Origin: Limosilactobacillus pontis DSM 8475
GTDB lineage: Bacteria; Bacillota; Bacilli; Lactobacillales; Lactobacillaceae
Assembly (NCBI RefSeq): GCF_001435345.1
Contig: NZ_AZGO01000065.1
Span: 137,807-201,806, forward strand
Direction: 5' to 3'
DNA length: 64,000 bases
Part shown: positions 1 through 8,306 of the stretch, piece by piece
Position numbering within the stretch: position 1 is the first letter of the stretch
How the letters are laid out: each line of letters begins with the position of its first letter
Program-made: the position numbers and the translations under genes
The notes under the pieces: generated by a model
The model's input: only the letters and a program-made list of their open reading frames with translations
What the model was told of the DNA's origin: nothing
Databases searched by the model: none

Positions 1-2
1 TC

Positions 3-1125
3 ATTGCCCCGGACTCATTTAAGGGGAGTCTGACCGATAAGCACCGCCCTTGCCATGGCCACGGGAATTCGCCGGGTCTTTCCAAGGGCCGAATATACCC
101 TAGTACCGATGGCCGATGGTGGTGAGGGGACCGTGGCGGCTCTAGTTGATGCGACCGGGGGACAGCTGGTTCAAGTACCGGTCCATGATCCCCTTGACCG
201 GGTCGTCACGGCAAGCTATGGCCTGCTTGGCACCAGCAACACGGCGGTGATTGAGATGGCCGCCGCAAGCGGGATTCAGTTCGTCGATGCGCAGACTAGT
301 AACCCGCTGTTGGCCTCGACTTACGGGACCGGCGAACTGATTAAGGATGCCGTTGCCCGCGGTGTGGACCGGATTATCATCGGCCTGGGCGGCAGTGCGA
401 CGGTTGATGGGGGTGCCGGAATGGCCCAGGCCCTGGGGGTCCACCTCCGGGATGAGGCGGGACAAGAACTCCCCCATGGCGGTGGGGCCCTCACGCACCT
501 TACGCGGGTTGACATGAGTGAACTGGATCCGAGATTGCACCAGGTGGAGATCCTCCTAGCTGCCGATGTCACCAACCCCCTAACCGGGTCAGAGGGGGCT
601 GCACGGGTCTTTGGACCGCAGAAGGGCGCCACCCCGGCGATGGTGACCATCTTAGAGCGGGGACTGGCCCACTTTGCCACGGTTGTGAAGCACGACTGTT
701 GCCGTGACCCATCCCGAAAGCCAGGTGCTGGGGCCGCAGGGGGGCTCGGCTTCGGCCTGCTGGCTTTCACCCATGCCGAGGTGAAGCGGGGGATCGACCT
801 GGTCCTCCAGTACACCGACTTTGCCCGGCAGGTCGTCGGGGCGGATTACGTCTTTACCGGTGAAGGCCAGGTTGACTTTCAGACCGAATTCGGCAAAACC
901 CCGTTGGGCGTGTCCCGGGCTGCTCGTCAGGTAGTTCCTGGCGTTCCGGTGATTGCCTTGGCCGGGAGCTTGGGGTCGGGTATCGATGCATTGGATGACG
1001 ACTTCACGGCCGTCTTTGCCGCACCCAGCGGCGCCAAGGACCTCCACCAGGCGATTGCCGACGCTCCCGCCGACGTGGCCCTGACGGCGGAAAATGTTGC
1101 TCGTTTGATTAAGCGGCTCAAATAG
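3..1125 (+). pseudogene. glycerate kinase, 5' partial and apparently frameshifted
   Basis: Glycerate kinase phosphorylates D-glycerate with ATP to phosphoglycerate, feeding lower glycolysis. The open frame from position 55 carries the family blocks MADGGEGT, GLGGSATVDGGAGMAQALG, GAAGGLGFGLLAF and TGEGQVDF. The usual N-terminal phosphate-binding stretch IAPDSFKGSLTDK is also present, but in another frame (positions 3-41), and that frame runs on without matching the family. Joining the two frames near positions 39-43 restores a normal N terminus, so the gene looks broken by a 1- or 2-base indel unless this is a sequencing error. The first few codons lie outside the window. Translation from the ATG at 55 would lack the N-terminal strand. 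Family assignment is firm; loss of function is inferred. Confidence 0.85.
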
Positions 1126-1134
1126 TACACAGGA

Positions 1135-1172
1135 AAAGGCTCACTGTCACGTGATTGGCAGTGAGCCTTTTT
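1135..1172. terminator. bidirectional terminator
   Basis: Arms AAAGGCTCACTG and CAGTGAGCCTTT are followed by T residues on the plus strand and preceded by A residues. The hairpin sits between the converging glycerate kinase and ABC transporter genes and can serve both. Confidence 0.85.
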
Positions 1173-1183
1173 GCGCATCGTGG

Positions 1184-1924
1184 TTATTTCAAAATCTTCT
1201 TTAAGAACTCCTGTGCCCGGGGGCTGGTCGGATGGTCAAAGAAGTCGTCTGGCTGGCCAGTCTCCTGGATGTAGCCATCGGCCATGAACCAGATCTGATC
1301 GGCCACCTCCTTTGCAAAGCCCATCTCGTGAGTGACGACGACCATCGTCATCCCGGAGTCGGCCAGGTCCCGCATGACCTTCAGGACCTCTTCAACCATC
1401 TCGGGGTCCAGGGCTGAGGTTGGTTCATCGAAGAGCATTACCGCCGGATCCATCGCCAGGGCCCGGGCAATGGCAACCCGCTGCTTTTGCCCCCCGGAGA
1501 GCTGGTCAGGATACTGGTTGGCCTTGTTGGCTAGGCCCACCTTGGCCAGGAGCTTCATGGCGGTTTGCTTGGCATCTTCTGCGCTGGTCTTCTTGACCTT
1601 GATCGGGGCGATCATGATGTTCTTGAGAACGGTCATGCTTGGGAAAAGGTTGAAGCCCTGAAAGACCATCCCCATCTTCTGGCGAATCTGGTCGAGTTGC
1701 TTATCATCCAGGCCCACCAGGTTCTGGCCCTCAAAGAGCACCTGACCGCTGGACGGCTGTTCCAGGGCGTTGAGACAACGGAGAAAGGTGCTCTTCCCGG
1801 CTCCAGATGGTCCGATGACGCAGATCACCTGGCCCTGGTCGACGTGCTCGGTGATTTCCTTTAAGACCACATTATTCTTGAATTTTTTCTGCAGGTTTTT
1901 GACTTCAATCATCTTAGTGGGCAT
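1184..1924 (-). CDS. polar amino-acid ABC transporter ATP-binding protein
   Basis: This is the cytoplasmic ATPase of an amino-acid importer of the GlnQ/polar amino acid (PAAT) family, 246 residues. It shows Walker [10 protein letters not shown] (about residue 38), a Q-loop [10 protein letters not shown], signature LSGGQKQR (about 142), Walker [13 protein letters not shown] and the switch histidine in THEMGF. The start at 1924 has a GAAAGGAAG ribosome site about 7 bases upstream on the minus strand; MIEVKN four codons later is the alternative start. It overlaps the end of the upstream binding protein-permease gene by 11 bases, so the two are translated from one mRNA and form one transporter. 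The substrate (glutamine, glutamate or another polar amino acid) cannot be told from the sequence. Confidence 0.95.
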   Translation of the reverse strand: MPTKMIEVKNLQKKFKNNVVLKEITEHVDQGQVICVIGPSGAGKSTFLRCLNALEQPSSGQVLFEGQNLVGLDDKQLDQIRQKMGMVFQGFNLFPSMTVLKNIMIAPIKVKKTSAEDAKQTAMKLLAKVGLANKANQYPDQLSGGQKQRVAIARALAMDPAVMLFDEPTSALDPEMVEEVLKVMRDLADSGMTMVVVTHEMGFAKEVADQIWFMADGYIQETGQPDDFFDHPTSPRAQEFLKKILK

Positions 1925-3434
1925 GTTTCATCTTCCTTTCAAAGTGTAACAGGATCCGGGAGAGGGTAAAGGTCAGTACGAAGTAGATCAGCATGGTGAT
2001 GAAGAGCGGGAGAACACCCTTGTAGGTGGCAGATTGGACCAGCTGGGTCTGATACATCAGCTCGCTGACCCCGATGACGGAGACCAGGGAACTATCCTTC
2101 AAGAGGGTGATCAACTCGTTCCCCAGGGCCGGCCAGATGTTCTTCAGGGCCTGGGGCATGATGACCTCTTGGAAGGTCGTCTGCTTGCTCATGCCCAGGC
2201 TCCGTGCCGCCTCGGTCTGCCCAACCGGAATTGACTGAATCCCGGAACGGATGATTTCGGCAACATAGGCCCCCGAGTTGAGCGAGACGGCAATGATCCC
2301 GGCAACCAGGGCGGGCATCGACTGGATGACGGCCCCAATCCCAAAGTAGACGAACATGATCTGAACAATCATTGGGGTCCCCCGGAGGAATTCAATGTAG
2401 CAAACCGCTAATGAGTGGAGCAACTTGTTCTTGGACAACCGCATCAGGGCGAAGAGGGTACCGAGGATGAACCCACAGATGACGGAGACGATTGTGATGA
2501 TCAGGGTGTATTCAACCCCCTTGGCGAAGTAACGCCAGTAGGAGAGGACCGTGTTCTGCTTCTTGTAGGACTTCATGTACTTGGAAGCCTGGGGGATCCA
2601 TTGCTTGTTGATCAGGTCCTCGTCGTTGACTTGCTTGATCGTCTTGTTGGCCGCGGCTTCCAGGGACTTGTCACCCTTGGGGAAGGCCATGGCGATGTCA
2701 CCGGCCGTTGACGGTAGCTTCGAGTTGAAGGTGACCAGGTTGGAGTTGTTGGCCGCATATGCCTTAGCGGTGGCCTCATCCATCAGGACGGCGTCGACCT
2801 TGTGGGATTGCAGGCCGATGACCAGGTTGGACAGCTTGGCCAGCCCCTTGTTCTTGACGCCTGGCATACTCTTGTCGATCATTGTCGACTGCAGGGTCCC
2901 GTTCTGGGCGCCGACGGTCTTACCTTTGAAGTCGGTAGCCTTCTTGAACCGGTCATGGTCGGCCTTATTGATCAGGAAGTAGCTATTTCCGGAGTAGTAG
3001 GTATTGGAAAAGTCAACACTCTTCTTACGCTCGTTGGTGACGTTCATTCCGGAGATGATCGTGTCAATCTTTCCGGTCTCAAGGGCGACGAGTAGGGAAT
3101 CAAAGTCCATATTCTTGATCACCAGCTTGACACCCAGGTCCTTGGCAAACTGCTTGGCCAGATCGACCTCAAAGCCGACGTACTCGGTCTTGCCGTTTTT
3201 CTTAGTGGTGAACTCGTAGGGCGGGTAGTCGGCACTCATGCCGACCACCAGGGTGCCCTTTTGCTTAATCTTCTGTAGTGAATCATCCGTGGCTGCCTGA
3301 TTGCTGCTTGATGAGCTGACGGCGCTGCTGGAACTGGATGATGAACTAGCATTGGTGGCCGCAAGGGCCGTGCTCGGTATCACCAGTGAGCAGCACAGGA
3401 TGAATAGCATGAATAATTGCTTGAGATGTTTCAT
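1914..3434 (-). CDS. fused amino-acid-binding protein and permease
   Basis: A 506-residue fusion of a periplasmic-type binding protein with the membrane permease, as in GlnP/GlnPH-type transporters of lactic acid bacteria. An N-terminal signal segment (hydrophobic [19 protein letters not shown]) is followed by a Ser-rich linker of about 20 residues. A solute-binding family 3 domain (about 55-285; [11 protein letters not shown] and [11 protein letters not shown] motifs) comes next, then a HisM/GlnP-type permease domain (about 295-500). The permease has several membrane spans, the RGTPMIVQ block and an EAARSLGMS coupling loop for the ATPase. Only one binding domain is present, whereas some homologues carry two in tandem. 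Promoter and candidate operator lie just upstream on the minus strand. Ligand specificity is not evident. Confidence 0.93.
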   Translation of the reverse strand: MKHLKQLFMLFILCCSLVIPSTALAATNASSSSSSSSAVSSSSSNQAATDDSLQKIKQKGTLVVGMSADYPPYEFTTKKNGKTEYVGFEVDLAKQFAKDLGVKLVIKNMDFDSLLVALETGKIDTIISGMNVTNERKKSVDFSNTYYSGNSYFLINKADHDRFKKATDFKGKTVGAQNGTLQSTMIDKSMPGVKNKGLAKLSNLVIGLQSHKVDAVLMDEATAKAYAANNSNLVTFNSKLPSTAGDIAMAFPKGDKSLEAAANKTIKQVNDEDLINKQWIPQASKYMKSYKKQNTVLSYWRYFAKGVEYTLIITIVSVICGFILGTLFALMRLSKNKLLHSLAVCYIEFLRGTPMIVQIMFVYFGIGAVIQSMPALVAGIIAVSLNSGAYVAEIIRSGIQSIPVGQTEAARSLGMSKQTTFQEVIMPQALKNIWPALGNELITLLKDSSLVSVIGVSELMYQTQLVQSATYKGVLPLFITMLIYFVLTFTLSRILLHFERKMKHAH

Positions 3435-3462
3435 AGTGTTGACTCCTTATCTGAATTTGATG

Positions 3463-3474
3463 ATTGCTAGCAAT
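3463..3474. promoter_or_regulatory. perfect 12-bp palindrome at the transporter promoter, candidate operator
   Basis: ATTGCTAGCAAT is a perfect 12-base palindrome. It overlaps the -10 box of the transporter promoter and its likely start point, where a repressor would block initiation. A second, shorter symmetric element GCTAAAATAGC lies at 3509-3519 just upstream of the -35 box. The regulator is unknown. Confidence 0.45.
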
Positions 3475-3500
3475 ATACACCGCTTTACATACCTATGCAA
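3472..3500 (-). promoter_or_regulatory. promoter of the amino-acid ABC transporter operon
   Basis: On the minus strand TTGCAT (plus-strand 3495-3500) is separated by 17 bases from TATATT (plus-strand 3472-3477). It lies about 40 bases upstream of the transporter start codon. Both boxes are close to the sigma-A consensus. Confidence 0.7.
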
Positions 3501-3550
3501 TGATTAACGCTAAAATAGCATAAATATTCATAAATGGTGAAAGGGGTTCC

Positions 3551-3580
3551 ATCAGCGGTGACCCGGTAATCACGGCTGAT
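3551..3580. repeat. 11-bp inverted repeat in the transporter-rpsU intergenic region
   Basis: ATCAGCGGTGA (3551-3561) and TCACGGCTGAT (3570-3580) are complementary except for one central mismatch, with an 8-base spacer and no T-run. The 369-base gap between the transporter and rpsU otherwise holds only the two divergent promoters. I see no gene in it. Confidence 0.45.
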
Positions 3581-3702
3581 TGATCAGGGACAAAGATTTA
3601 TTTATTCAGGGAATTATACCGAGAAGTGAAAACTGATAATTGGGTATAGATGGAAGAAAAAAGATCTTCCGTAAAATAAGTTGAGATTTGTTGAAAGAAT
3701 TA

Positions 3703-3731
3703 TTGACATGAAAGCCTTGATTAGGTACAAT
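3703..3731 (+). promoter_or_regulatory. rpsU promoter
   Basis: TTGACA (3703-3708), a 17-base spacer and TACAAT (3726-3731) make a near-consensus sigma-A promoter. The ~70-base leader can form an AAGGC/GCCTT hairpin and includes the palindrome GTTACGTAAC near 3769. Confidence 0.85.
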
Positions 3732-3803
3732 ACTTTTTGTAGTGAAAAGGCGAATTTTCGTAGCCTTGTTACGTAACTTTAAGCTCGGAGGGAGGGAATC
3801 AAC

Positions 3804-3995
3804 ATGTCAAAAACAGTCGTTCGTAAGAATGAATCTTTAGACGACGCTCTTCGACGCTTTAAACGTTCAGTTTCACGTAACGGAACTCTGCAAGAATACC
3901 GCAAGCGTGCATTCTACGAAAAGCCTAGTGTACGACGGAAGTTGAAATCTGAAGCGGCACGGAAGCGCAAGAACAAGCGTGGTCGTCGTTACTAA
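3804..3995 (+). CDS. rpsU: 30S ribosomal protein S21
   Basis: S21 is a small basic protein of the 30S platform. The 63-residue product begins [20 protein letters not shown], matching the family start, and ends in a very basic tail ([10 protein letters not shown]). A strong GGAGGGAGG ribosome site precedes the ATG. It has its own promoter and terminator. Codon choice is less GC-rich than in its neighbours, as expected for a very highly expressed gene. The GatB/YqeY gene follows, a common pairing in Firmicutes. Confidence 0.97.
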   Translation: MSKTVVRKNESLDDALRRFKRSVSRNGTLQEYRKRAFYEKPSVRRKLKSEAARKRKNKRGRRY

Positions 3996-4003
3996 AAATG
4001 TTT

Positions 4004-4034
4004 GCTCCTACCTTTTGCGGTGGGGGCTTTTTTT
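4004..4034 (+). terminator. rpsU terminator
   Basis: GCTCCTACC (4004-4012) pairs with GGTGGGGGC (4019-4027) using a few G-T pairs, followed by seven T residues. Confidence 0.85.
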
Positions 4035-4051
4035 GAACGGAGGAGAAGACA

Positions 4052-4501
4052 ATGAGTTTACTAAAGCAATTACAGACTGACATGATCACCGCGATGAAGA
4101 ACCGGGACAAGGATACCCTGGCCGTCGTTCGGATGCTGAAGGCGTCGGTGCAAAACGCCCAGATTGAGGCGGGCCATGACCTGAGTGCCGACGAAGAGGT
4201 GGCTGTAATGTCACGGGAATACAAGCAGCGTAAGGAATCATTGGAGGAGTTCAAGAAGGCTGGTCGGCAGGACCTGGTCGACAAGACCAACACCGAGATG
4301 AAGGTTGTCGAAAAGTACATGCCAAAGCAACTCTCCGCTGACGACGTCAAGAAGATCGTCAGCGAGACGGTCCAGCAGGTCGGTGCGGCTAGCATGAAGG
4401 ACTTCGGCAAGGTCATGGGGGCTGTGATGCCGAAGGTTAAGGGGCAGGCCGATGGAAAGCTGGTCAACCAGACCGTCAAGGAGACCCTGAGTAATCTCTA
4501 A
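4052..4501 (+). CDS. GatB/YqeY domain-containing protein
   Basis: A 149-residue protein of the YqeY family, which resembles the C-terminal tRNA-binding domain of the GatB subunit of tRNA amidotransferase. It shows the family features MSLLKQLQTDMITAMKNRDK at the start, VVEKYMPKQLSADD in the middle and MGKVM-like MKDFGKVMGAVMPK near the end. The biochemical role of the stand-alone family is not established. The ATG has a GGAGGAG site. It probably shares partial read-through with rpsU, although a terminator separates them, and it has a strong terminator of its own. Confidence 0.92.
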   Translation: MSLLKQLQTDMITAMKNRDKDTLAVVRMLKASVQNAQIEAGHDLSADEEVAVMSREYKQRKESLEEFKKAGRQDLVDKTNTEMKVVEKYMPKQLSADDVKKIVSETVQQVGAASMKDFGKVMGAVMPKVKGQADGKLVNQTVKETLSNL

Positions 4502-4518
4502 TATCATTTTTAACGAAC

Positions 4519-4553
4519 GAACCGGTTCCACCACGGAGGGGTCGGTTCTTTTT
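4519..4553 (+). terminator. terminator after the GatB/YqeY gene
   Basis: GAACCGGTTCC (4519-4529) pairs with GGGGTCGGTTC (4538-4548) over 11 bases including G-T pairs and runs into T residues. Confidence 0.85.
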
Positions 4554-4613
4554 ATTGGCCACATATTAGCCTAGATTTAACAAATAAATTAATATTATAT
4601 TAATGGGAGCTGA

Positions 4614-5408
4614 CTTATCCTCTGGACCACCTTCCCGATTGATCGGGAGTTGAGTACTGAGTTACTGGGTTTTGACCACCCCTACGCCAACTCCTTAGAT
4701 GCCGTCTCGGACCGGGACTTTGCCCTCGAATTTTTGAGTAACGCCAGCATCCTGATGGTCCACCTTTCCCGACTGTGTGAGGAACTGATCTACTGGTGCA
4801 GCTATGAGTTTGGCTACGTTGAGCTGGCCGACCAGTATGCGACGGGGAGTTCGATCATGCCCCAGAAGAAGAATCCCGACATGGCAGAGTTGATTCGGGG
4901 CAAGACTGGGCGAATCTTTGGCGACTTAACGGGCCTGCTGACGGTGATGAAGGGTTTGCCACTGGCCTACAACAAGGACATGCAGGAGGATAAGGAGGGG
5001 GTCTTTGATGCGGTCAAGACGATTATCCCGAGCCTGCAGGTGATGACCGGGATGATCAAGACCCTCCGCATCAACCGGAATCGGATGGAAGAGGCTACCC
5101 ACCATGACTTCTCCAACGCCACCGAGCTGGCCGACTACCTGGCCACCAAAGGGATTCCCTTCCGGCAGGCGCACGAGATTGTCGGTGAACTGGTACTCAA
5201 GGGCCTAAAGACCGGGACCAACCTGGCCGACATTCCACTAGCCCAGTACCAGGAGATCAACCCACGGATCACTGCCGACGTTTATAAGATCCTCAAGCCC
5301 GATACGGCGGTGGCCCGGCGGCACTCGCTGGGTGGAACGGGCTTTGACCAGGTCAAGCAGCAGATCGCGGCGGCCAGAGAAGTGATTGATCAGAATCAGC
5401 AGGAGTAA
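4614..5408 (+). pseudogene. argH: argininosuccinate lyase remnant (3' part only)
   Basis: Argininosuccinate lyase splits argininosuccinate into arginine and fumarate. The frame opens after a TGA at 4611 and reads at once into the middle of ArgH (TTFPIDRE, then [11 protein letters not shown]). It continues with the signature [11 protein letters not shown] and an intact C terminus. About 265 residues remain of a usual ~460; the first ~195, including the catalytic His region, are missing. The only start codon available is a TTG at 4650 inside the domain, with no clear ribosome site. No argG lies beside it. The preceding ~60 bases are AT-rich and mark the deletion edge. It is probably a decaying pseudogene and the protein, if made, should be inactive. 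Confidence 0.9.
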
Positions 5409-5410
5409 AG

Positions 5411-5441
5411 AAGGCTGGATGCACGTCGTCCGGCTTTTTTT
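5411..5441 (+). terminator. terminator after the argH remnant
   Basis: AAGGCTGGA (5411-5419) pairs with TCCGGCTTT (5429-5437), followed by a T-run to 5441. It is preserved although the gene is broken. Confidence 0.75.
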
Positions 5442-5452
5442 GTGGGCTGTGA

Positions 5453-5458
5453 TATAAT
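5453..5458 (+). promoter_or_regulatory. -10 box of the phoH operon
   Basis: A consensus TATAAT lies 37 bases before the phoH start. No convincing -35 box is seen 17 bases upstream, where the argH terminator ends. Confidence 0.55.
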
Positions 5459-5494
5459 CAATTGAAGATTAACTACTAGAAGGAGCTTACTTAA

Positions 5495-6520
5495 TTGGTA
5501 GAAAAAAACGACGAGATTGAACAGACATTTCAGATCGAAAGTCCCGAGATTGAGGTCGGCATCCTCGGTCCCCAGGATAAGTTTGTCAGCCTGATCGAGC
5601 AGGGGATGGACGTTACCATCAACCCCTTTGGCGACAATCTGAAGGTGAAGGGACGTACGGAGGACGTCAAGATGGCGGTGGATGTCTTCCACGCCCTGAT
5701 CAACCTCCTGAACCAGGGGATCCGGATCCATAGCACCGACATCGTCAGCGCAATGAAGATGGCGCACCGGGGGACCCTAGAGTACTTCGCAGACCTCTAC
5801 AGCGAGACCATCATCAAGGATCGCCGTGGTCGGGCCATCCGGGTGAAGAACTTCGGTCAGCGCCAGTACGTCAACGCCATGAAGCATAATGACATCACCT
5901 TTGGGATCGGCCCCGCTGGTACGGGGAAGACCTACCTGGCCGTGGCCATGGCGGTGGCGGCCCTGAAACGGGGGGAGGTTGAGCGAATCATCATCACCCG
6001 ACCCGCCGTTGAGGCCGGAGAGAGCCTTGGCTTTTTGCCCGGTGACCTCCAGGAGAAAGTCGACCCCTACCTGCGGCCAATCTATGACGCCCTAAATGAT
6101 ATCTTTGGTCCCGACCACACCCAACGGCTGATGGAGCGGGGCGTAATTGAGATCGCTCCTTTGGCATACATGCGGGGGCGGACCCTGGATGGGGCCTTCA
6201 TTATTCTCGACGAGGCCCAGAACACGACCAATGCCCAGATGAAGATGTTTTTGACCCGGTTTGGCTTTGGCTCCAAGATGGTGGTCAACGGGGATGTCTC
6301 CCAGATCGACCTGAAGCATGGGGTTCGCAGCGGCCTGGTCAGTGCCCAGCGGATCCTCCAAGGTGTCCGGTCGATCAAATTCGTGACCTTCAGTGCCGAG
6401 GACGTGGTCCGGCACCCGGTCGTTGCCCGGATCATCACCGCCTACGAGGAAGCGGTAACGAAGAAGAAAGCAAAGGAGGAACAGACGGATGGACCTGACA
6501 ATTTACGATCAGACAAGTAG
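5495..6520 (+). CDS. phoH: PhoH family P-loop ATPase/helicase-like protein
   Basis: PhoH-like cytoplasmic ATPase, 341 residues, often encoded with ybeY and linked to RNA metabolism. An N-terminal KH-like region (about 1-110) is followed by the PhoH domain with Walker A GPAGTGKTYLA (about residue 138) and Walker B FIILDEAQNTT (about 235). The start is a TTG at 5495 with AAGGAG nine bases upstream; no ATG fits better. Its end overlaps ybeY by 32 bases, so the cluster phoH-ybeY-dgkA-era-recO is likely one mRNA. The exact biochemical activity of the family is unsettled. Confidence 0.93.
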   Translation: MVEKNDEIEQTFQIESPEIEVGILGPQDKFVSLIEQGMDVTINPFGDNLKVKGRTEDVKMAVDVFHALINLLNQGIRIHSTDIVSAMKMAHRGTLEYFADLYSETIIKDRRGRAIRVKNFGQRQYVNAMKHNDITFGIGPAGTGKTYLAVAMAVAALKRGEVERIIITRPAVEAGESLGFLPGDLQEKVDPYLRPIYDALNDIFGPDHTQRLMERGVIEIAPLAYMRGRTLDGAFIILDEAQNTTNAQMKMFLTRFGFGSKMVVNGDVSQIDLKHGVRSGLVSAQRILQGVRSIKFVTFSAEDVVRHPVVARIITAYEEAVTKKKAKEEQTDGPDNLRSDK

Positions 6521-6968
6521 CGGCATCAGCCAGGACCAACATGACCTGGTTGAGCGGGTCCTGCAGTTTGCTGCCCAGAAGCTCAAGTTGGCCGACGCGA
6601 CTGAGATGTCGGTGACGTTGATGAATAACCCGGCAATCAAGAAGATCAATGCCCAGTACCGGGGGGTTGACCGGGCCACCGACGTCCTCAGCTTTGCGGC
6701 AGAGGAGAGCGGCGCAGAGTCACCAATCATCATGGATCCCGAATTGGCGGCCGAACTACCGACCAACCTGGGGGACCTCTTCATCTCGGTGGATAAGGTG
6801 GCTGAGCAGGCCAAATTCCTCGGTCATTCGCCGGAACGGGAGCTGGGCTTTTTGCTGGTCCATGGTTTCCTCCACCTGAACGGCTACGACCATGAGCAGC
6901 CAGCGGATGAAAAGAAGATGTTTGCGCTGCAACGGGAGATTCTCGATGAATATGGGCTCAAACGATAA
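6489..6968 (+). CDS. ybeY: endoribonuclease/rRNA maturation factor YbeY
   Basis: YbeY is a single-strand-specific metallo-endoribonuclease acting in 16S rRNA 3'-end maturation and ribosome quality control. The 159-residue protein carries the zinc-binding motif HGFLHLNGYDHE (about residues 123-134), the family signature. The preceding RATDVLSF block is also conserved. The ATG at 6489 lies inside the end of phoH with an AAAGGAGGAA site a few bases before it. The position between phoH and era fits a ribosome-assembly operon. Confidence 0.96.
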   Translation: MDLTIYDQTSSGISQDQHDLVERVLQFAAQKLKLADATEMSVTLMNNPAIKKINAQYRGVDRATDVLSFAAEESGAESPIIMDPELAAELPTNLGDLFISVDKVAEQAKFLGHSPERELGFLLVHGFLHLNGYDHEQPADEKKMFALQREILDEYGLKR

Positions 6969-7356
6969 GCACCAGGTGACCAAGAACCACCACCTCTTTC
7001 AGGCGATGGGCCATGCCTTCGACGGGATTGTGGCAATGCTCAGGGAGGAGCGCAACATGCGTTTCCACGTCTTGGCAGCCATGCTGGCGGTCGTCATCGG
7101 CTGGTACCTGAAGATTAGTACCGAAGACTGGCTTTGGATCCTGCTGGTGGTCTTCTTGGTCTTTGCGGCTGAATTCTTAAACACGGTCACGGAGGCGGTC
7201 ACTGACCTCCTTTCCAACCACCATTACGACATCAACGTCAAGAAGGCTAAGGACGTGGCGGCTGGCGGGGTCCTTTTGGCGGCCCTCTTTGCGGTGGCTG
7301 TGGGTCTGATCATCTTCGTACCACGCTTTTACGCATTAGTCACTTTTACGCATTAG
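6946..7356 (+). CDS. dgkA: diacylglycerol/undecaprenol kinase family protein
   Basis: Small integral membrane lipid kinase. In Gram-positive bacteria this family phosphorylates undecaprenol to supply the cell-wall lipid carrier. About 136 residues with three membrane segments after a short basic N terminus. It has the active-site region REERNMRFH and the AEFLNTVTEAVTDL motif with its conserved Glu and Asn. I chose the ATG at 6946 because GGGAG lies about 7 bases upstream; a longer in-frame ORF back to 6892 has no support. It overlaps ybeY by 23 bases. The last codons fall in a tandem 17-base duplication that appears to have altered the C terminus. Confidence 0.92.
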   Translation: MNMGSNDKHQVTKNHHLFQAMGHAFDGIVAMLREERNMRFHVLAAMLAVVIGWYLKISTEDWLWILLVVFLVFAAEFLNTVTEAVTDLLSNHHYDINVKKAKDVAAGGVLLAALFAVAVGLIIFVPRFYALVTFTH

Positions 7357-7359
7357 TCA
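7326..7359 (+). repeat. 17-bp perfect tandem duplication at the dgkA stop codon
   Basis: The 17-base unit CTTTTACGCATTAGTCA occurs twice back to back (7326-7342 and 7343-7359). The two copies are read in different frames, so the second copy supplies the present dgkA stop codon. Confidence 0.95.
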
Positions 7360-7382
7360 TTAGATAGGAAGTAAGAAAGAAT

Positions 7383-8288
7383 ATGGATAATCCAGAATAC
7401 AAGTCCGGCTTTGTCGCCCTGATTGGCCGGCCCAACGTCGGTAAGTCGACGCTGTTGAACTACATCGTGGGTCAGAAGGTGGCCATCATGAGTAACGTGG
7501 CTCAGACTACCCGAAACAAGATTCAGGGGATCTACACCAGTCCCGAAGCCCAGATCATCTTCATCGATACGCCGGGGGTCCACAAGCCGGCCACCAAGCT
7601 GGGCGACTTCATGGAACGGTCAACGATGTCGGCACTCGACGAGGTTGACGCCGTCCTCTTCGTGGTCAGCGCCACGGAGAAACGGGGGGCCGGGGATGAC
7701 TTCATCATCGACCGCCTCAAGCAGGTCAAGCAACCGATCTACCTGGTAGTCAACAAGATCGACCAGGTCAGCCCCAACGACCTGCCGGACATCGTGGCCC
7801 AGTACCAGGACGCCCTGCCGTTTGCGGCGGTCGTGCCGATCTCGGCTTTACAGGGGAACAACGTTAACGACCTCCTGAACAAGATCATTGCCGGTCTGCC
7901 CCACGGGCCCCAATACTACCCGGCCGACCAAATCAGTGACCACCCCGAACGATTCGTGGTTGCCGAGATGATCCGGGAAAAGATCTTCATGCTGACCAGG
8001 GAGGAGGTCCCGCATTCGGTCGCGGTCGACGTCACCTCGATCAAGCGTGAGGACGAGGAGCACATCCACATCTCGGCCAACATCATCGTGGAGCGGCCTG
8101 GCCAGAAGGGAATAATCATCGGTAAGAAGGGGCAGATGCTCAAGAAGATCGGGACGATGGCCCGCCAAGACATTGAGCGCCTGCTCGGCGACCGGGTCTT
8201 TCTCCAACTATGGGTCAAGGTGGTTCCCGGCTGGCGTGACAAGTCTGCCATGCTGAAAGACTACGGCTACCGAAACAAGGATTACTAA
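7383..8288 (+). CDS. era: GTPase Era
   Basis: Era is an essential GTPase that binds the 3' end of 16S rRNA during 30S assembly. The 301-residue protein has G1 [11 protein letters not shown]3 DTPG (followed by VHKP) and G4 NKID in the first ~170 residues. A C-terminal KH RNA-binding domain shows [15 protein letters not shown]. Length is standard. It starts 27 bases after dgkA and is followed within 20 bases by recO, consistent with cotranscription. Confidence 0.98.
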   Translation: MDNPEYKSGFVALIGRPNVGKSTLLNYIVGQKVAIMSNVAQTTRNKIQGIYTSPEAQIIFIDTPGVHKPATKLGDFMERSTMSALDEVDAVLFVVSATEKRGAGDDFIIDRLKQVKQPIYLVVNKIDQVSPNDLPDIVAQYQDALPFAAVVPISALQGNNVNDLLNKIIAGLPHGPQYYPADQISDHPERFVVAEMIREKIFMLTREEVPHSVAVDVTSIKREDEEHIHISANIIVERPGQKGIIIGKKGQMLKKIGTMARQDIERLLGDRVFLQLWVKVVPGWRDKSAMLKDYGYRNKDY

Positions 8289-8306
8289 GACGAGGAGGAC
8301 TGGGTC

